DNA from: Bacillus shivajii
GTDB lineage: Bacteria > Bacillota > Bacilli > Bacillales > Salisediminibacteriaceae
Assembly: GCF_020519665.1 (NCBI RefSeq)
Contig: NZ_CP084703.1
Coordinates: forward strand, 186,001-250,000
Length of the DNA stretch: 64,000 nt
Direction of reading: 5' to 3'
Below, one piece after another: positions 18,283 through 26,592 of the stretch (its first letter is position 1; each line of letters begins with the position of its first letter). The translations under genes were made by a program, and so were the position numbers. The notes beneath the pieces were generated by a model. That model saw only the letters and a program-made list of their open reading frames with translations. It was not told where the DNA came from and searched no databases.

Positions 18283-18329
18283 AAAAAAAGCACATCAATC
18301 GTTTTATACGGTTGGTCGTGCTTTTTTTT
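18283..18329 (+). terminator. Terminator of the OFA transporter gene
   Basis: AAAGCAC and TCAATCG pair with CGGTTGG and GTGCTTT over a short loop, followed by a run of eight T. Confidence 0.85.
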
Positions 18330-18365
18330 GATTCGGGGCGGGGGCGTAGACGGTTGGAAGAGGTT

Positions 18366-18612
18366 AATTTATAAATATTTAAGGCTGAGGATGTGGGAAT
18401 ACAGTCTATTTTGTTTGTTTAAAGTTAGTATTTACGATGGTGGTTGTCTGACCTTAGTTTTTCGCTTTGTAATTAGAGATTTCTCGAAGATTGAACCCTA
18501 CAAAATCGAAGCAGCTTCAGCTGAAGCAGGTTCAAACTTGTACGGTTCAATTCATGAATAAACGAGAGGTAAAGCGAATACGAGAGGCTGGAAATTGAAT
18601 AAAAATACACAC
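18366..18612 (+). repeat. Interspersed hairpin element, copy C
   Basis: It has the GGTTGTCTGACCTT block (about 18442), a hairpin with the outer arms TTGAACCCTACA (18491) and TGTACGGTTCAA (18539-18550) and the inner GAAGC/GCTTC palindrome, then TTCATGAATAAACG. It follows the transporter terminator in the same orientation. Confidence 0.88.
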
Positions 18613-18706
18613 CTAAAAAATATTCATAATTTTAAAATTAGGAAGATATATAGTTAGTGCACAGCAACTAGCGGATTAGTCTGGACCATGGACTATCCGT
18701 TTAAGG

Positions 18707-18735
18707 TTGTAATTGTTCGTTGTTTCGTATATTAT
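18707..18735 (+). promoter_or_regulatory. Promoter of the Zur-controlled flavoprotein gene
   Basis: TTGTAA (18707-18712) and TATTAT (18730-18735) have a 17-bp spacing. The expected transcription start falls inside the Zur box that follows. Confidence 0.7.
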
Positions 18736-18736
18736 A

Positions 18737-18759
18737 TAAAACGTAATTATTACGATTTA
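18737..18759 (+). promoter_or_regulatory. Zur box
   Basis: The 23-mer matches the Bacillus Zur operator TAAATCGTAAT-N-ATTACGATTTA at every specified position but one (A for T at the fifth). It begins one base after the -10 box, so zinc-loaded Zur would block transcription of the flavoprotein gene, which would be made when zinc is scarce. Confidence 0.85.
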
Positions 18760-18779
18760 TATAGTGGGAGGGTGATTAT

Positions 18780-19949
18780 ATGTACGATTGGATTATTATA
18801 GGTGGAGGGGTACATGGGTGTACTGTCGCTAATTTTTTAATACAGAGTGGAAAGACAACCACAGATAAGTTAAAAATCATAGACCCTAACCCCGAACCAT
18901 TATATAAATGGAAGAGAAATACTCAGTTAATAGGAATGGAATATCTTCGCTCTCCCTCTGTTCACCATATCGATATGGACCCCTTAGGTTTGGAGAAGTA
19001 TGCCAAAAAAACAAACGAGGAAAAAGTGTTCTATGGACCATATGATAGGCCTTCATTGCACTTATTCAACGAACATTGTGATATCACGTTAGATAGAATC
19101 AATTTACAAAAGTCTTGGCTTCAAGGGAAAGTCAATCATGTTTCAAAGGAAAAGGGGAGTTGGAGAGTCCATACGGTAAATGGTGAAGTTATTTTTGGGA
19201 AAAATATTGTCATTGCTATTAGCGTAAATAATCAACTGAATATTCCTGGTTGGGTGAAATCACTTCATTCAGGTAAGCTACCAATACACCACATCTATGA
19301 TGAGAATGTCAGTGATTTGAATACATTTTCGCCCCCTATTACAGTTATAGGTGGCGGAATTACTGCTGCACACTTAACCATTAAATTATCTAGACTATAT
19401 CCAGGTAAAGTTACTTTATTGAAAAGACACCCGTTTAGAGTTGAATCATTTGATAGTGACCCTGGGTGGTTAGGACCGAAGTTCATGTCCTATTTTAAGG
19501 GAATAAAAGACTTCGAAAAACGACGTATTTTAATCAACCAAGCGAGACATAAAGGCTCTTTACCAAAGGATTTATATAAAAAGTTAATCCGGTTAGATAA
19601 GGAAAAAAAGATTAATATAATCGATGGCGAAGTTCAAGGTGGTTCCGTAATAAATAATAAAGAAATAAAGCTAACATTAAATGATGGGTATAACATCGTT
19701 AGTCATACTGTATTATTAGCAACTGGATTTATTCCTCATAGGCCAAATGATGAATGGCTAACAAATCTAATAAAACAAGAGCAGTTACAGTGTGCCAAAT
19801 GTGGATATCCAATTATTCAACCTTCCTTAGAGTGGTGTAAACATTTATACGTATCAGGACCATTAAGCGAATTGGAAATAGGTCCAGTCGCAAGAAATAT
19901 TTCTGGAGCTAGGAAAGCAGCAGAACGGATTGTACGCAGTATATCCTGA
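18780..19949 (+). CDS. FAD/NAD(P)-binding protein, probable zinc-starvation flavoprotein
   Basis: The product has 389 residues with two dinucleotide-binding folds: an N-terminal FAD site (IIIGGGVHG, 5-13) and a second GGG site (TVIGGGITAA, 187-196), plus an ATGFIPH motif (314-320). The fold resembles flavin monooxygenases of the lysine/ornithine N-hydroxylase type. A Cys-x2-Cys pair and a further Cys (338, 341, 353) near the C terminus could bind metal. The gene is alone and has a near-perfect Zur box at its start site, so it belongs to the response to zinc limitation. The reaction is unknown. GGGAGGG precedes the ATG. Confidence 0.75.
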   Translation: MYDWIIIGGGVHGCTVANFLIQSGKTTTDKLKIIDPNPEPLYKWKRNTQLIGMEYLRSPSVHHIDMDPLGLEKYAKKTNEEKVFYGPYDRPSLHLFNEHCDITLDRINLQKSWLQGKVNHVSKEKGSWRVHTVNGEVIFGKNIVIAISVNNQLNIPGWVKSLHSGKLPIHHIYDENVSDLNTFSPPITVIGGGITAAHLTIKLSRLYPGKVTLLKRHPFRVESFDSDPGWLGPKFMSYFKGIKDFEKRRILINQARHKGSLPKDLYKKLIRLDKEKKINIIDGEVQGGSVINNKEIKLTLNDGYNIVSHTVLLATGFIPHRPNDEWLTNLIKQEQLQCAKCGYPIIQPSLEWCKHLYVSGPLSELEIGPVARNISGARKAAERIVRSIS

Positions 19950-19958
19950 AAATCGAAA

Positions 19959-19973
19959 TGATGATGATTATCA
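19959..19973. promoter_or_regulatory. Fur-family box-like sequence
   Basis: TGATGATGATTATCA differs at one position from the 7-1-7 Fur/PerR/Zur-type core TGATAATnATTATCA. It lies ten bases after the flavoprotein stop and about 140 bp before a small membrane protein gene. No clear promoter is beside it, so its function is doubtful. Confidence 0.3.
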
Positions 19974-20111
19974 TGACAATATCTGTTGTATTATCTCAAA
20001 GTGGAACTGGATATTTTATGGTAAGATAAGGTGATCATGTAAATGATTTGGTAGTAGAAAGTATTTTACGAATTTGATAGAAACATTTAAACAGAAATTG
20101 TGGAGGTTTAT

Positions 20112-20378
20112 ATGTATCTCATTTTATTCATCATCTTATTATTGATTAGCATTGGCTGTTATGCGGAAGGCAAAGCGGAACGAAAAGGGGTAAAACTCAC
20201 GCTTAGCATCACTTCAGCGTTGATGCTCTCGTTTATGATAGAAGCAACGGCTTATAGTTTAGCCGCCTCAAACACCATAGAAGGAATGCCACTTATGGTA
20301 GCTTATTTTGCGTTACCTACGACCATTTTTTTCACGTTCCAGCTTCTTTTGTATGATATCAAGGTATTCAGTGACTAG
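20112..20378 (+). CDS. Small membrane protein of unknown function
   Basis: The product has 88 residues from the ATG at 20112, which follows TGGAGG at seven bases. Three hydrophobic segments (about 1-16, 29-50 and 60-82) are separated by a short charged loop. No family was recognised. It lies between the Zur-controlled gene and a copy of the interspersed hairpin element. Confidence 0.55.
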   Translation: MYLILFIILLLISIGCYAEGKAERKGVKLTLSITSALMLSFMIEATAYSLAASNTIEGMPLMVAYFALPTTIFFTFQLLLYDIKVFSD

Positions 20379-20404
20379 AATTGTGAGGTCGTTTATTATA
20401 ACAG

Positions 20405-20660
20405 GCATCCATTTATAAATATTTAAAGGCTGTATATGTGGTTATACAGTCTTTTTTGCTTTTTACATGTTTATATATACGATTACAGTTGTCTGACCTT
20501 TGTTTTTCGCGTGTTAATTCGTGCCTTCTCTGTCGTTTAACCCTACAAAATCGAAGCAGCTTCAGCTGAAGCAGGTTCAAATGTGTACGCTTCAATTCAT
20601 GAATAAACGGGAGGAAAAACGAATGCGAGTGAAGTTGGAATGAATAAAAATACAAACCTG
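20405..20660 (+). repeat. Interspersed hairpin element, copy D
   Basis: It has the GTTGTCTGACCTT block (about 20486), the AACCCTACAAAATCGAAGC arm (about 20539), the inner palindrome and a TGTACGCTTCAATTCATG end. In this copy the outer arms no longer pair perfectly, and GCTTC of the 3' arm pairs instead with the inner GAAGC. It lies directly after the small membrane gene in the same orientation. Confidence 0.87.
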
Positions 20661-20747
20661 CACCGTATGCCAATAAAGTTACCAAAATATGCACACGATG
20701 AATGGTATGATAATATTAATAACTTAAATTTTTGTCGAGGCAGGTGA

Positions 20748-21887
20748 GTGGCATTGGGGTTAACGTTCCATATTGACGATTATTCTGTAAATATTGATGG
20801 AATGGTGGTCAAATTGCTTAGAAAGGAATACTTGCTGCTTCAATATTTACATGAGTACGTAAACAAGGCATTGTCCCGTCAGCAGCTTCTTGATGCAGTA
20901 TGGCCATTGCAAGTTCCTTCTGACAGAACTGTAGATGATCATATTTACCGGTTAAGAAAAAAACTTAAGCCGCTTAGCCACCTTATAAAAATAGAAACAG
21001 TTAAAGGCTATGGATACAAACTTGTTTTTACCGAACAAAGTAGAACAACGACGCTTCCTTTCAGTCAGGATCAAGAAATCCGCAAACTAACAGAAAACTT
21101 AATATATAAATATCACCTTTATGGACAGGGAGAAGCGATACATCAGTTATTGGACAAAAATACATTCGGACTACAGCTTGATGAGGAACAGGAGGCCACA
21201 CTTCATTTTTTACAAGGGGATTTCATAACGCTCCTTCGCTCGTCGCTTCCGTTTGAGAAGAGAGCTTTTCCATTACTCGGCTTGGACGTTTTGCTTGAAG
21301 ACGACGTTGAAAAAATGCAGAAAACCTTGATCAAATACGAGCAATCCCAGAATATAGCTGAACCTTGGTATCATGAAGACATCGGTCTTTTTCGAATTTT
21401 AATTGATATTAAATCAGATAGGTTGAAGGAAGCACACGCTAGGCTTGTGGAATCCAATGAACGGATTACGACCGACATGCCAGGGTTCTATGGGTTTTAC
21501 CAAGTATGGTGGCTGTTATATGCGCTTTGTGCAAAGAATCATAAGCTCGCGGAAGAAAAAATCGAAACGTTGGAACAGTTTTTCGAAAAGCAGTCATTTC
21601 AAAGGGAGTATGGGTTATTCTTGTTACTAAAAGGTTACTATTTACTGCAAAGAAAGCAACGTACTAAAGCGCTCGACTTGATTTCGCAGTCGTTTACCAT
21701 TATTGAAAAAACAAAGTTTGCGATGCATATGCTCGTTACGCTGTTTGTCGCAGAAAAATTAACAACCATCTATCACGATAAAGAGGCCGCGGAGATGGTT
21801 TGGCTAAAAAAAGAAGAAGTAAATGAACGTTATAGGTTGTCGGAAGTAAAGAAGTTAATAAAAAAAGAATTTGATGAAAATCTCTGA
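20748..21887 (+). CDS. Winged-helix transcriptional regulator with helical C-terminal domain
   Basis: The product has 379 residues. Residues 1-105 form an OmpR/PhoB-type winged helix (LSRQQLLDAVWP, DRTVDDHIYRLRKKL, VKGYGYKL). The remaining ~270 residues are helical, like a TPR-type signal-sensing domain, and no receiver domain is present. The start is a GTG with a modest GAGG site, and a TTG six bases later is possible. An MFS exporter gene follows 67 bp downstream in the same direction, so it is likely the regulator of that exporter. Confidence 0.75.
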   Translation: MALGLTFHIDDYSVNIDGMVVKLLRKEYLLLQYLHEYVNKALSRQQLLDAVWPLQVPSDRTVDDHIYRLRKKLKPLSHLIKIETVKGYGYKLVFTEQSRTTTLPFSQDQEIRKLTENLIYKYHLYGQGEAIHQLLDKNTFGLQLDEEQEATLHFLQGDFITLLRSSLPFEKRAFPLLGLDVLLEDDVEKMQKTLIKYEQSQNIAEPWYHEDIGLFRILIDIKSDRLKEAHARLVESNERITTDMPGFYGFYQVWWLLYALCAKNHKLAEEKIETLEQFFEKQSFQREYGLFLLLKGYYLLQRKQRTKALDLISQSFTIIEKTKFAMHMLVTLFVAEKLTTIYHDKEAAEMVWLKKEEVNERYRLSEVKKLIKKEFDENL

Positions 21888-21954
21888 TATTCCTCTGACA
21901 TTGGTGCGGTACCCTTAAACAAAATCACATATTTGTTGAAGGGATGAGGCATTA

Positions 21955-23241
21955 ATGGAAGAACGTATAAATTCGAAAGAGCCTACAATTTGGCAAAATA
22001 AAATTTTCATGAAGCTGTTTGCTTCTTATTCTGTTTCAATGCTAGGTCATTGGTTTGACATGGTCGCGATTATTATTTTATTTAGTTATGTGTGGCACAC
22101 AAGTCCACTCGTGATCGCATTGATTCCTGTCGCATTTGCTTTGCCGCAAGTACTGTTCGGTCAAATTGCTGGAGTATTGACAGACAAATTTCATAAAGTA
22201 AAAATTATGATGATCTCCGATTTCACGACAGCAGTACTGACAGTCTTGCTTTTATTTACAAATACACCGTGGATCGCGTTAGTGATTATTTCATTAAGAT
22301 CGGCAGTCAATGTCGTTCACAGTCCGGCACAACAAGGACTTATCAAACTTGTGGTAGAAGAGAGGCTAATTTTGAAGGCGGTGACACTAAACGGGACGGT
22401 CAATCATCTTTCGAAAATTATTGGACCATTTGTTGGTGCAACACTCATCGGTTTTGTTTCGCCAAAGCTTTGTATTTTAATTAATGCAATCGCGTTTACC
22501 ATTTCAGCATTTATCTTGCTATTCATTTTGCTTAATAAAGAGATGGCAGAACAAACAACGGTAAAAAAAGATGATGAGACTCAGAAAAGCAGTTTTTGGT
22601 CATCGTGGCGGGAAGGCTGGAGCGTTGTCTTAAGAACACGGGTTCTTTATGTAAGCTTAACTGCGGTCTTTCTCGGATTTACAGCGCTGCAAATGGTCGA
22701 CTTCCAATTTCCAGTGCTGTTCAGAGAGATTGCCCCACATTTACCTGAAATCGCCGGCTGGTTAATGGGTGCCACTGGCCTAGGTGCTGTAACGATGATT
22801 ATGATTTTAAATCGTTTTAAGACCTTGACCCATTACGGGTGGCTCTTTGGCGCAAGTATGCTGCTGATTGGTGCTGCATTCGGCGGTCTCGGTTTTTTGC
22901 GAGAGGGATTCATGATTTGGATACCTGTTGCACTTGGCTTTGTCGGCGGTCTCGGTGTCGGTTTGTTAACAATAACGTTCCAGTTCATGATCCAAACCGA
23001 AACGACCGACAAGGATATCGGACGTGTATCTGGAATTGCCAGCTCCGTGATCAGCTTGACCGTATTAATATCTCCGTTGGTCGGTGGTTTTCTTGTACAG
23101 CAATTTGGTGTGGTTGCCATTCTTCTCACAAGTGGAACGTCTTTAGTGGTGCTCGGTACAATATTAGTTATAGGCGATTCTTCGTTATTTAAAAGGGGAG
23201 ATGCTTCGAAAGAACAGCTCCCATTAGCGATAGAGAAGTAA
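21955..23241 (+). CDS. MFS drug-efflux-type transporter
   Basis: The product has 428 residues with about twelve membrane spans and an intracellular loop after span six. The start region (FMKLFASYSVSMLGHWFDMVA) and GQIAGVLTDKFHKVKIMMISD resemble macrolide-type (MefA/YfmO-like) exporters of the major facilitator superfamily. A good AAGGGATGAGG site precedes the ATG. It forms a probable operon with the winged-helix regulator upstream. The substrate cannot be told. Confidence 0.8.
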   Translation: MEERINSKEPTIWQNKIFMKLFASYSVSMLGHWFDMVAIIILFSYVWHTSPLVIALIPVAFALPQVLFGQIAGVLTDKFHKVKIMMISDFTTAVLTVLLLFTNTPWIALVIISLRSAVNVVHSPAQQGLIKLVVEERLILKAVTLNGTVNHLSKIIGPFVGATLIGFVSPKLCILINAIAFTISAFILLFILLNKEMAEQTTVKKDDETQKSSFWSSWREGWSVVLRTRVLYVSLTAVFLGFTALQMVDFQFPVLFREIAPHLPEIAGWLMGATGLGAVTMIMILNRFKTLTHYGWLFGASMLLIGAAFGGLGFLREGFMIWIPVALGFVGGLGVGLLTITFQFMIQTETTDKDIGRVSGIASSVISLTVLISPLVGGFLVQQFGVVAILLTSGTSLVVLGTILVIGDSSLFKRGDASKEQLPLAIEK

Positions 23242-23270
23242 TAAATACATTAGGGAATATTTACGGTATG

Positions 23271-23302
23271 TGGTCTTCCTTAAGGGGAGGCCACTATTTT
23301 TT
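23271..23302 (+). terminator. Terminator after the MFS exporter
   Basis: TGGTCTTCC pairs with GGGAGGCCA (two G-U pairs) over TTAAG, followed by CTATTTTTT. Confidence 0.75.
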
Positions 23303-23325
23303 GATAATAATGCAGCGGTTTACGT

Positions 23326-23545
23326 CGAAGGTTTTTCGTATTAAGGGAGAGGCTTTCAGTGTGAGGTTGTCTGACCTTTGTTTTTCACAACGTAATTCGC
23401 GATTTCTCTGGGATTAAACCCTACAAAATCGAAGCAGCTTCAGCTGAAGCAGCTTCAGCTGAAGCAGGTTCAAACGTGTAGGCTTCAATTCATGAATAAA
23501 CGGGAGATTTGACGAATAATAAAGACCCAAAAATGAATAAAATTC
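23326..23545 (+). repeat. Interspersed hairpin element, copy E
   Basis: It has GGTTGTCTGACCTT (about 23364) and the hairpin region, here with the inner GAAGCAGCTTCAGCT unit present twice in tandem (about 23431-23467), then TTCAATTCATGAATAAACGG. It lies directly behind the exporter terminator in the same orientation. Confidence 0.88.
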
Positions 23546-23702
23546 CACTCTCTACATAAAGAGAAAAAAGCCGATCTAATACATGTAAAAAGGTCTGAGA
23601 CCCGAATGAGTCATTTGTCGGAATTTGTCTATATATCTTCCTATTTTTCAAAACATATAATATAATTCTCATTAGTCTTTGTACGTATTTAAGTGTAATG
23701 AA

Positions 23703-23826
23703 ATGATAATGGCAAAACTATGGAAATATAGTGACGCAAAGCTAGAGGGGCTAAAGCAATGAGCAATGCCAGCCAGCTACCGTTTCAGGATAATGCATCC
23801 TGTATGGTTCGGGGTGTATTTTTTTA
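23703..23826 (+). ncRNA. Cyclic di-GMP-I riboswitch 1 with terminator-like expression platform
   Basis: The aptamer core is present: GGCAAAAC, P2 stem ACTAT/ATAGT with a GGAAA loop, GTGACGCAAAGC, GGGGCTA and the tetraloop-receptor side GCCAGCCAGCTACCG (about 23711-23782). A hairpin (CAGGAT/ATCCTG) and GGGGTGTATTTTTTT follow, overlapping the 3' side of the aptamer, which is a plausible terminator. It lies 55 bp before a small zinc-ribbon-like gene. c-di-GMP should therefore switch that gene. Confidence 0.9.
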
Positions 23827-23880
23827 TATTCATCTAGACGCTGACTATACATTGATCATGTTAGATAAAGAGGGAATTCG

Positions 23881-24087
23881 ATGAAGAAAATTAAAGTTGA
23901 TCATCTAGAATGTGCAGCGATCAGGATCAGTTACGAACCTTCGTGTAAAATGTGTAATAAGCAATTTTCACATCAAGAAATTTGTTATCGCATCCCGATA
24001 CACGCTCCGTTCATCGTGTGTACGAAATGTAGTGAGAGTTTTAATATGAAAGAAGTTAGAGTTTATTGGGATAGAGAGGCTGATTGA
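23881..24087 (+). CDS. Small zinc-ribbon-like protein under c-di-GMP riboswitch control
   Basis: The product has 68 residues with six cysteines, including two CxxC pairs (22-25 CKMC and 47-50 CTKC) spaced like a zinc ribbon or treble clef. There is no signal peptide or membrane span, so it should be cytoplasmic. AAAGAGGG precedes the ATG. It is the only gene behind the first c-di-GMP-I riboswitch. I do not recognise the family. It could be a small regulator or adaptor, but that is inference from size and metal site. Confidence 0.65.
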   Translation: MKKIKVDHLECAAIRISYEPSCKMCNKQFSHQEICYRIPIHAPFIVCTKCSESFNMKEVRVYWDREAD

Positions 24088-24199
24088 AGGCAACCATTGT
24101 CTCTTTCAATCTATAATTTTTTGAAAATATAAAATACGACTATCTATTTCCACTTAATCATATTCATTTACATAACTGAATCAATTTCAAAATTCCGTT

Positions 24200-24275
24200 T
24201 CCTAAGTTAGCTGAAGGCAAGCCCTCGGGAAAGCGTCCTCCTGAAGTGAAGTTCACGCTCGTCATTCGGAATTAG
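24200..24275. repeat. Remnant of a dispersed Bacillus intergenic repeat
   Basis: GGGAAAGCGTCCTCCTGAAG and its surroundings resemble the widespread Bacillus intergenic repeat with the core GCGGAAAGCG...CTGAAGCGGAAATCAAC. The ends have decayed. It lies between the zinc-ribbon gene and the UVR-domain gene. Confidence 0.4.
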
Positions 24276-24349
24276 GCATCATATTTTGAGTTATGAAATT
24301 AATTCAACTAATACGGTTTCTAAAAAAAGTTGATGGAAGGAGAAAGCAA

Positions 24350-24631
24350 ATGTATAAAGTCGATCCTAACGTAAAAGAAATGCTAGCTTTACCTGACCAA
24401 ACAACGGAGGAACTAAAAGAAAAGTATCAGTACTTAGTGAAAGAGCTTGCATTTGCAAGGAATGCGTATGAATTTGAAAAGGCTTCTGAGATTAAAACAG
24501 AGATGGTTTACATGATCGAAGAATTAAAGGTTCGAAAAAAAATGAAAAATCATAGATTCATTGTTTTAAATTTTGAAAATCGGTCAACACTAATAAAGAA
24601 TCATTTTGAGACGAATCATCAGGATCATTAA
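24350..24631 (+). CDS. Small UVR-domain-like protein
   Basis: The product has 93 residues from the ATG at 24350, which follows GGAAGGAGAAAG; an in-frame ATG at 24293 has no ribosome site. Residues 20-60 form a coiled helix pair with the pattern LVKELAFARNAYEFEKASEI, like the UvrB/UvrC interaction motif. The tail is basic with a histidine-rich end. Function is unknown, and a role as a small adaptor to a UVR-binding partner is only suggested by the motif. Confidence 0.6.
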   Translation: MYKVDPNVKEMLALPDQTTEELKEKYQYLVKELAFARNAYEFEKASEIKTEMVYMIEELKVRKKMKNHRFIVLNFENRSTLIKNHFETNHQDH

Positions 24632-24735
24632 AAGTATTATCGTTGTCAACATTGTTATTTTGGGTTAATTTGTTGTACGATAATGCTGTGTATGAAACAA
24701 GGTAAATATTCGAAAAATGAAGGAGAGAGAGAAAC

Positions 24736-25008
24736 ATGAACAAAACAGAATTAATTAACGCAGTAGCAGAGAAGGCAGAATTCACGAAAAAGGATGCAAC
24801 AACAGCTGTAGACGCAATCTTCGAAACTATTACAGAGTCTTTACAAAAAGAAGAGTCTGTACAACTTATCGGATTTGGAAACTTTGAAGTACGTGAGCGT
24901 TCGGCTAGAAAAGGTCGTAACCCTCAAACTGGGGAAGAAATCGAAATCCCAGCTTCTAAAGTACCAGCATTCAAACCAGGTAAAGCATTAAAAGATTCAG
25001 TAAAATAA
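24736..25008 (+). CDS. hup: HU-family DNA-binding protein (HBsu)
   Basis: The product has 90 residues with the HU/IHF fold: [20 protein letters not shown] at the start, [20 protein letters not shown] over the DNA-binding arm and FKPGKALKD at the end. HU bends and compacts the chromosome and is essential in Bacillus. An AAGGAGAGAGAG ribosome site precedes the ATG. It is monocistronic with a strong terminator. Confidence 0.96.
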   Translation: MNKTELINAVAEKAEFTKKDATTAVDAIFETITESLQKEESVQLIGFGNFEVRERSARKGRNPQTGEEIEIPASKVPAFKPGKALKDSVK

Positions 25009-25046
25009 GTCAAAGTAGCTTAAATGTTTCATAGACAAAGTAAAAA

Positions 25047-25079
25047 AGAGAACTCCGCCATTGGTGGAGTTCTTTTTTT
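25047..25079 (+). terminator. Terminator of hup
   Basis: GAGAACTCCGCC pairs with GGTGGAGTTCTT over a three-base loop, with A and T runs at the sides. Confidence 0.9.
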
Positions 25080-25391
25080 ACAGATTAAGGACTTGCACTA
25101 AAGCATAAGTGCTTCTATGTAAGCACATTTCGCTTACTAAGAGATAAGCCAAGTTTTATTTAAACGTAAAGAGCCTTTTTGGTTAAATTAGTGGTCACTG
25201 AGTTTCTTTAGACGAAATATGCACAAAGCGGTAAAAGTTAGACAAAATCAATATCCTCCGAGCAAATAGTAGTGCCGATTCTTCGCATTCTATGAAAGAA
25301 ATTGTTTAACGATTCTTAAAAAGTGACAATTTCTACATGCTACAATGGGTGCAAACCGAGAGCGGACAAACTATTTAAGGGGATGTTACAT
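25080..25391. other. Intergenic region between hup and the duplicated membrane protein gene
   Basis: No gene was recognised. At 25146-25161, GATAAGCCAAGTTTTATTT resembles a sequence in the leader of the M20 amidohydrolase gene at about 38242, which hints at a small shared element. The 3' end carries the upstream signals of the next gene. Confidence 0.35.
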
Positions 25392-26297
25392 ATGTTGAGC
25401 AGTGAAAAAAGAAATGAAAGCAACTACACAATGGTGTATTATATCTTAGTTAGTTTAACGATGACCTATGCTATTTATAATTACTTTCATGTGTACGTAT
25501 GGACGATGGGCTTTCAACCGGTCGAATTTTTGGTAAAACCGTTGATCGTCTTCCCTGCTGTTCTCTTATTGATGATCCTATTCGTGAAATGGACAAGTTA
25601 TGCATTCAGTCGTATGAAAGATTTTTATATCACTACAAAGCAGTGGGCGAGTCATATTTACTTTCATGATGCAAAGGAAGAAAATGAGTGGAAAATTTAT
25701 TCTGCTATCTCTACTACGATCATGAGCATGGTTTTAACATATGCAGTTTTTAACTTATTAAATATACATGTGTGGGCGATTGCTTTTAATCCAATCGATT
25801 ATATACTGAAACCGTTTCTAATTTTTCCAGCTGCAGTCTTATTACTTACATTGTTTATGCAGTGGACAAGCAATGCATTAAACGATATAAAGGAAATCTT
25901 GATTATTAAAAGAGGGAAATTCATCTTTTTCCCTAGCTTAGCAAAAAGCCTTCCTATTCAAATTATTGACCATAGTTTTTTAGAGGAATATGACCCAAGT
26001 GGTAATGTGCTTGTTGATATGCGGATGAAAGATATGGAAGCTCTTCCTTTTGACGATAATGTTGATATTGTCAAACTGTACAATGATGACCATCACGTTG
26101 ATGTACCATCCTTAGTTGAGCGTGCCAATCGATTGATCAAGGAAACAGCATTACGGAACAAGCCAATCACGTTTATCGTTGATAGTAAGCGGGACAGGAG
26201 CCGGACAATCTCAAAAATATGGCTCAGACTTATCCGAAATCCAAATGCCAAATCTGCAAAAGAGGATATTCATACAATATCTCAGTTAGTATATTAA
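25392..26297 (+). CDS. Membrane protein with internal duplication, unknown function
   Basis: The product has 301 residues from the ATG at 25392, behind AAGGGG. Two homologous halves in the N-terminal region (about 10-85 and 90-165) each hold two membrane spans, share the pattern MTYAIYNYFHVYVW / LTYAVFNLLNIHVW, and continue with a Pro-rich PxxFLVKP/PIDYILKP segment and VKWTSYA/MQWTSNA. The last ~125 residues are soluble and charged. The duplication is plain in the sequence. No family was recognised. It is monocistronic with its own terminator. Confidence 0.7.
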   Translation: MLSSEKRNESNYTMVYYILVSLTMTYAIYNYFHVYVWTMGFQPVEFLVKPLIVFPAVLLLMILFVKWTSYAFSRMKDFYITTKQWASHIYFHDAKEENEWKIYSAISTTIMSMVLTYAVFNLLNIHVWAIAFNPIDYILKPFLIFPAAVLLLTLFMQWTSNALNDIKEILIIKRGKFIFFPSLAKSLPIQIIDHSFLEEYDPSGNVLVDMRMKDMEALPFDDNVDIVKLYNDDHHVDVPSLVERANRLIKETALRNKPITFIVDSKRDRSRTISKIWLRLIRNPNAKSAKEDIHTISQLVY

Positions 26298-26303
26298 TGA
26301 GTA

Positions 26304-26332
26304 AAAACCCCACTATGCAAGTGGGGTTTTTT
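26304..26332 (+). terminator. Terminator of the duplicated membrane protein gene
   Basis: AAAACCCCACT pairs with AGTGGGGTTTT over a four-base loop and ends in six T. Confidence 0.93.
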
Positions 26333-26395
26333 AGTTACAGCCTAACGAAGGTGGTGAAAGCGAGCAAAGAACTTTTGTACGTTTTTTTTTCACCA

Positions 26396-26566
26396 TTAGT
26401 TGTTTTGGTTATTGTTACGATTATTCCGGTTGTTTAAATCTTGAGCATCATTTTCATTTGCGAATTCTGTACTCGTATTGTTGAGGTTTAATTGGTTATT
26501 TTTATTTTTGTTTTTATTGTTATTTTTATGGTTGTTACGGTTGTTTTTATTGTTTTTATAAGCCAT
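26396..26566 (-). CDS. sspE: Minimal gamma-type small acid-soluble spore protein (SspE-like)
   Basis: The product has 56 residues, of which well over a third are Asn, with many Lys and no Cys. In the middle, TEFANENDAQ matches the TEFASETDAQ repeat that defines gamma-type SASP of Bacillus. Only one copy of the repeat is present, whereas the classic protein has two or more, and the N-terminal part is a low-complexity Asn/Lys tract. Gamma-SASP fill the spore core and are broken down on germination as an amino-acid store. A GGGGGTG ribosome site lies seven bases before the ATG, and a SigG-type promoter lies 27 bp further up. Confidence 0.75.
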   Translation of the reverse strand: MAYKNNKNNRNNHKNNNKNKNKNNQLNLNNTSTEFANENDAQDLNNRNNRNNNQNN

Positions 26567-26592
26567 GACTTTTCACCCCCCTAAGTCAACTT

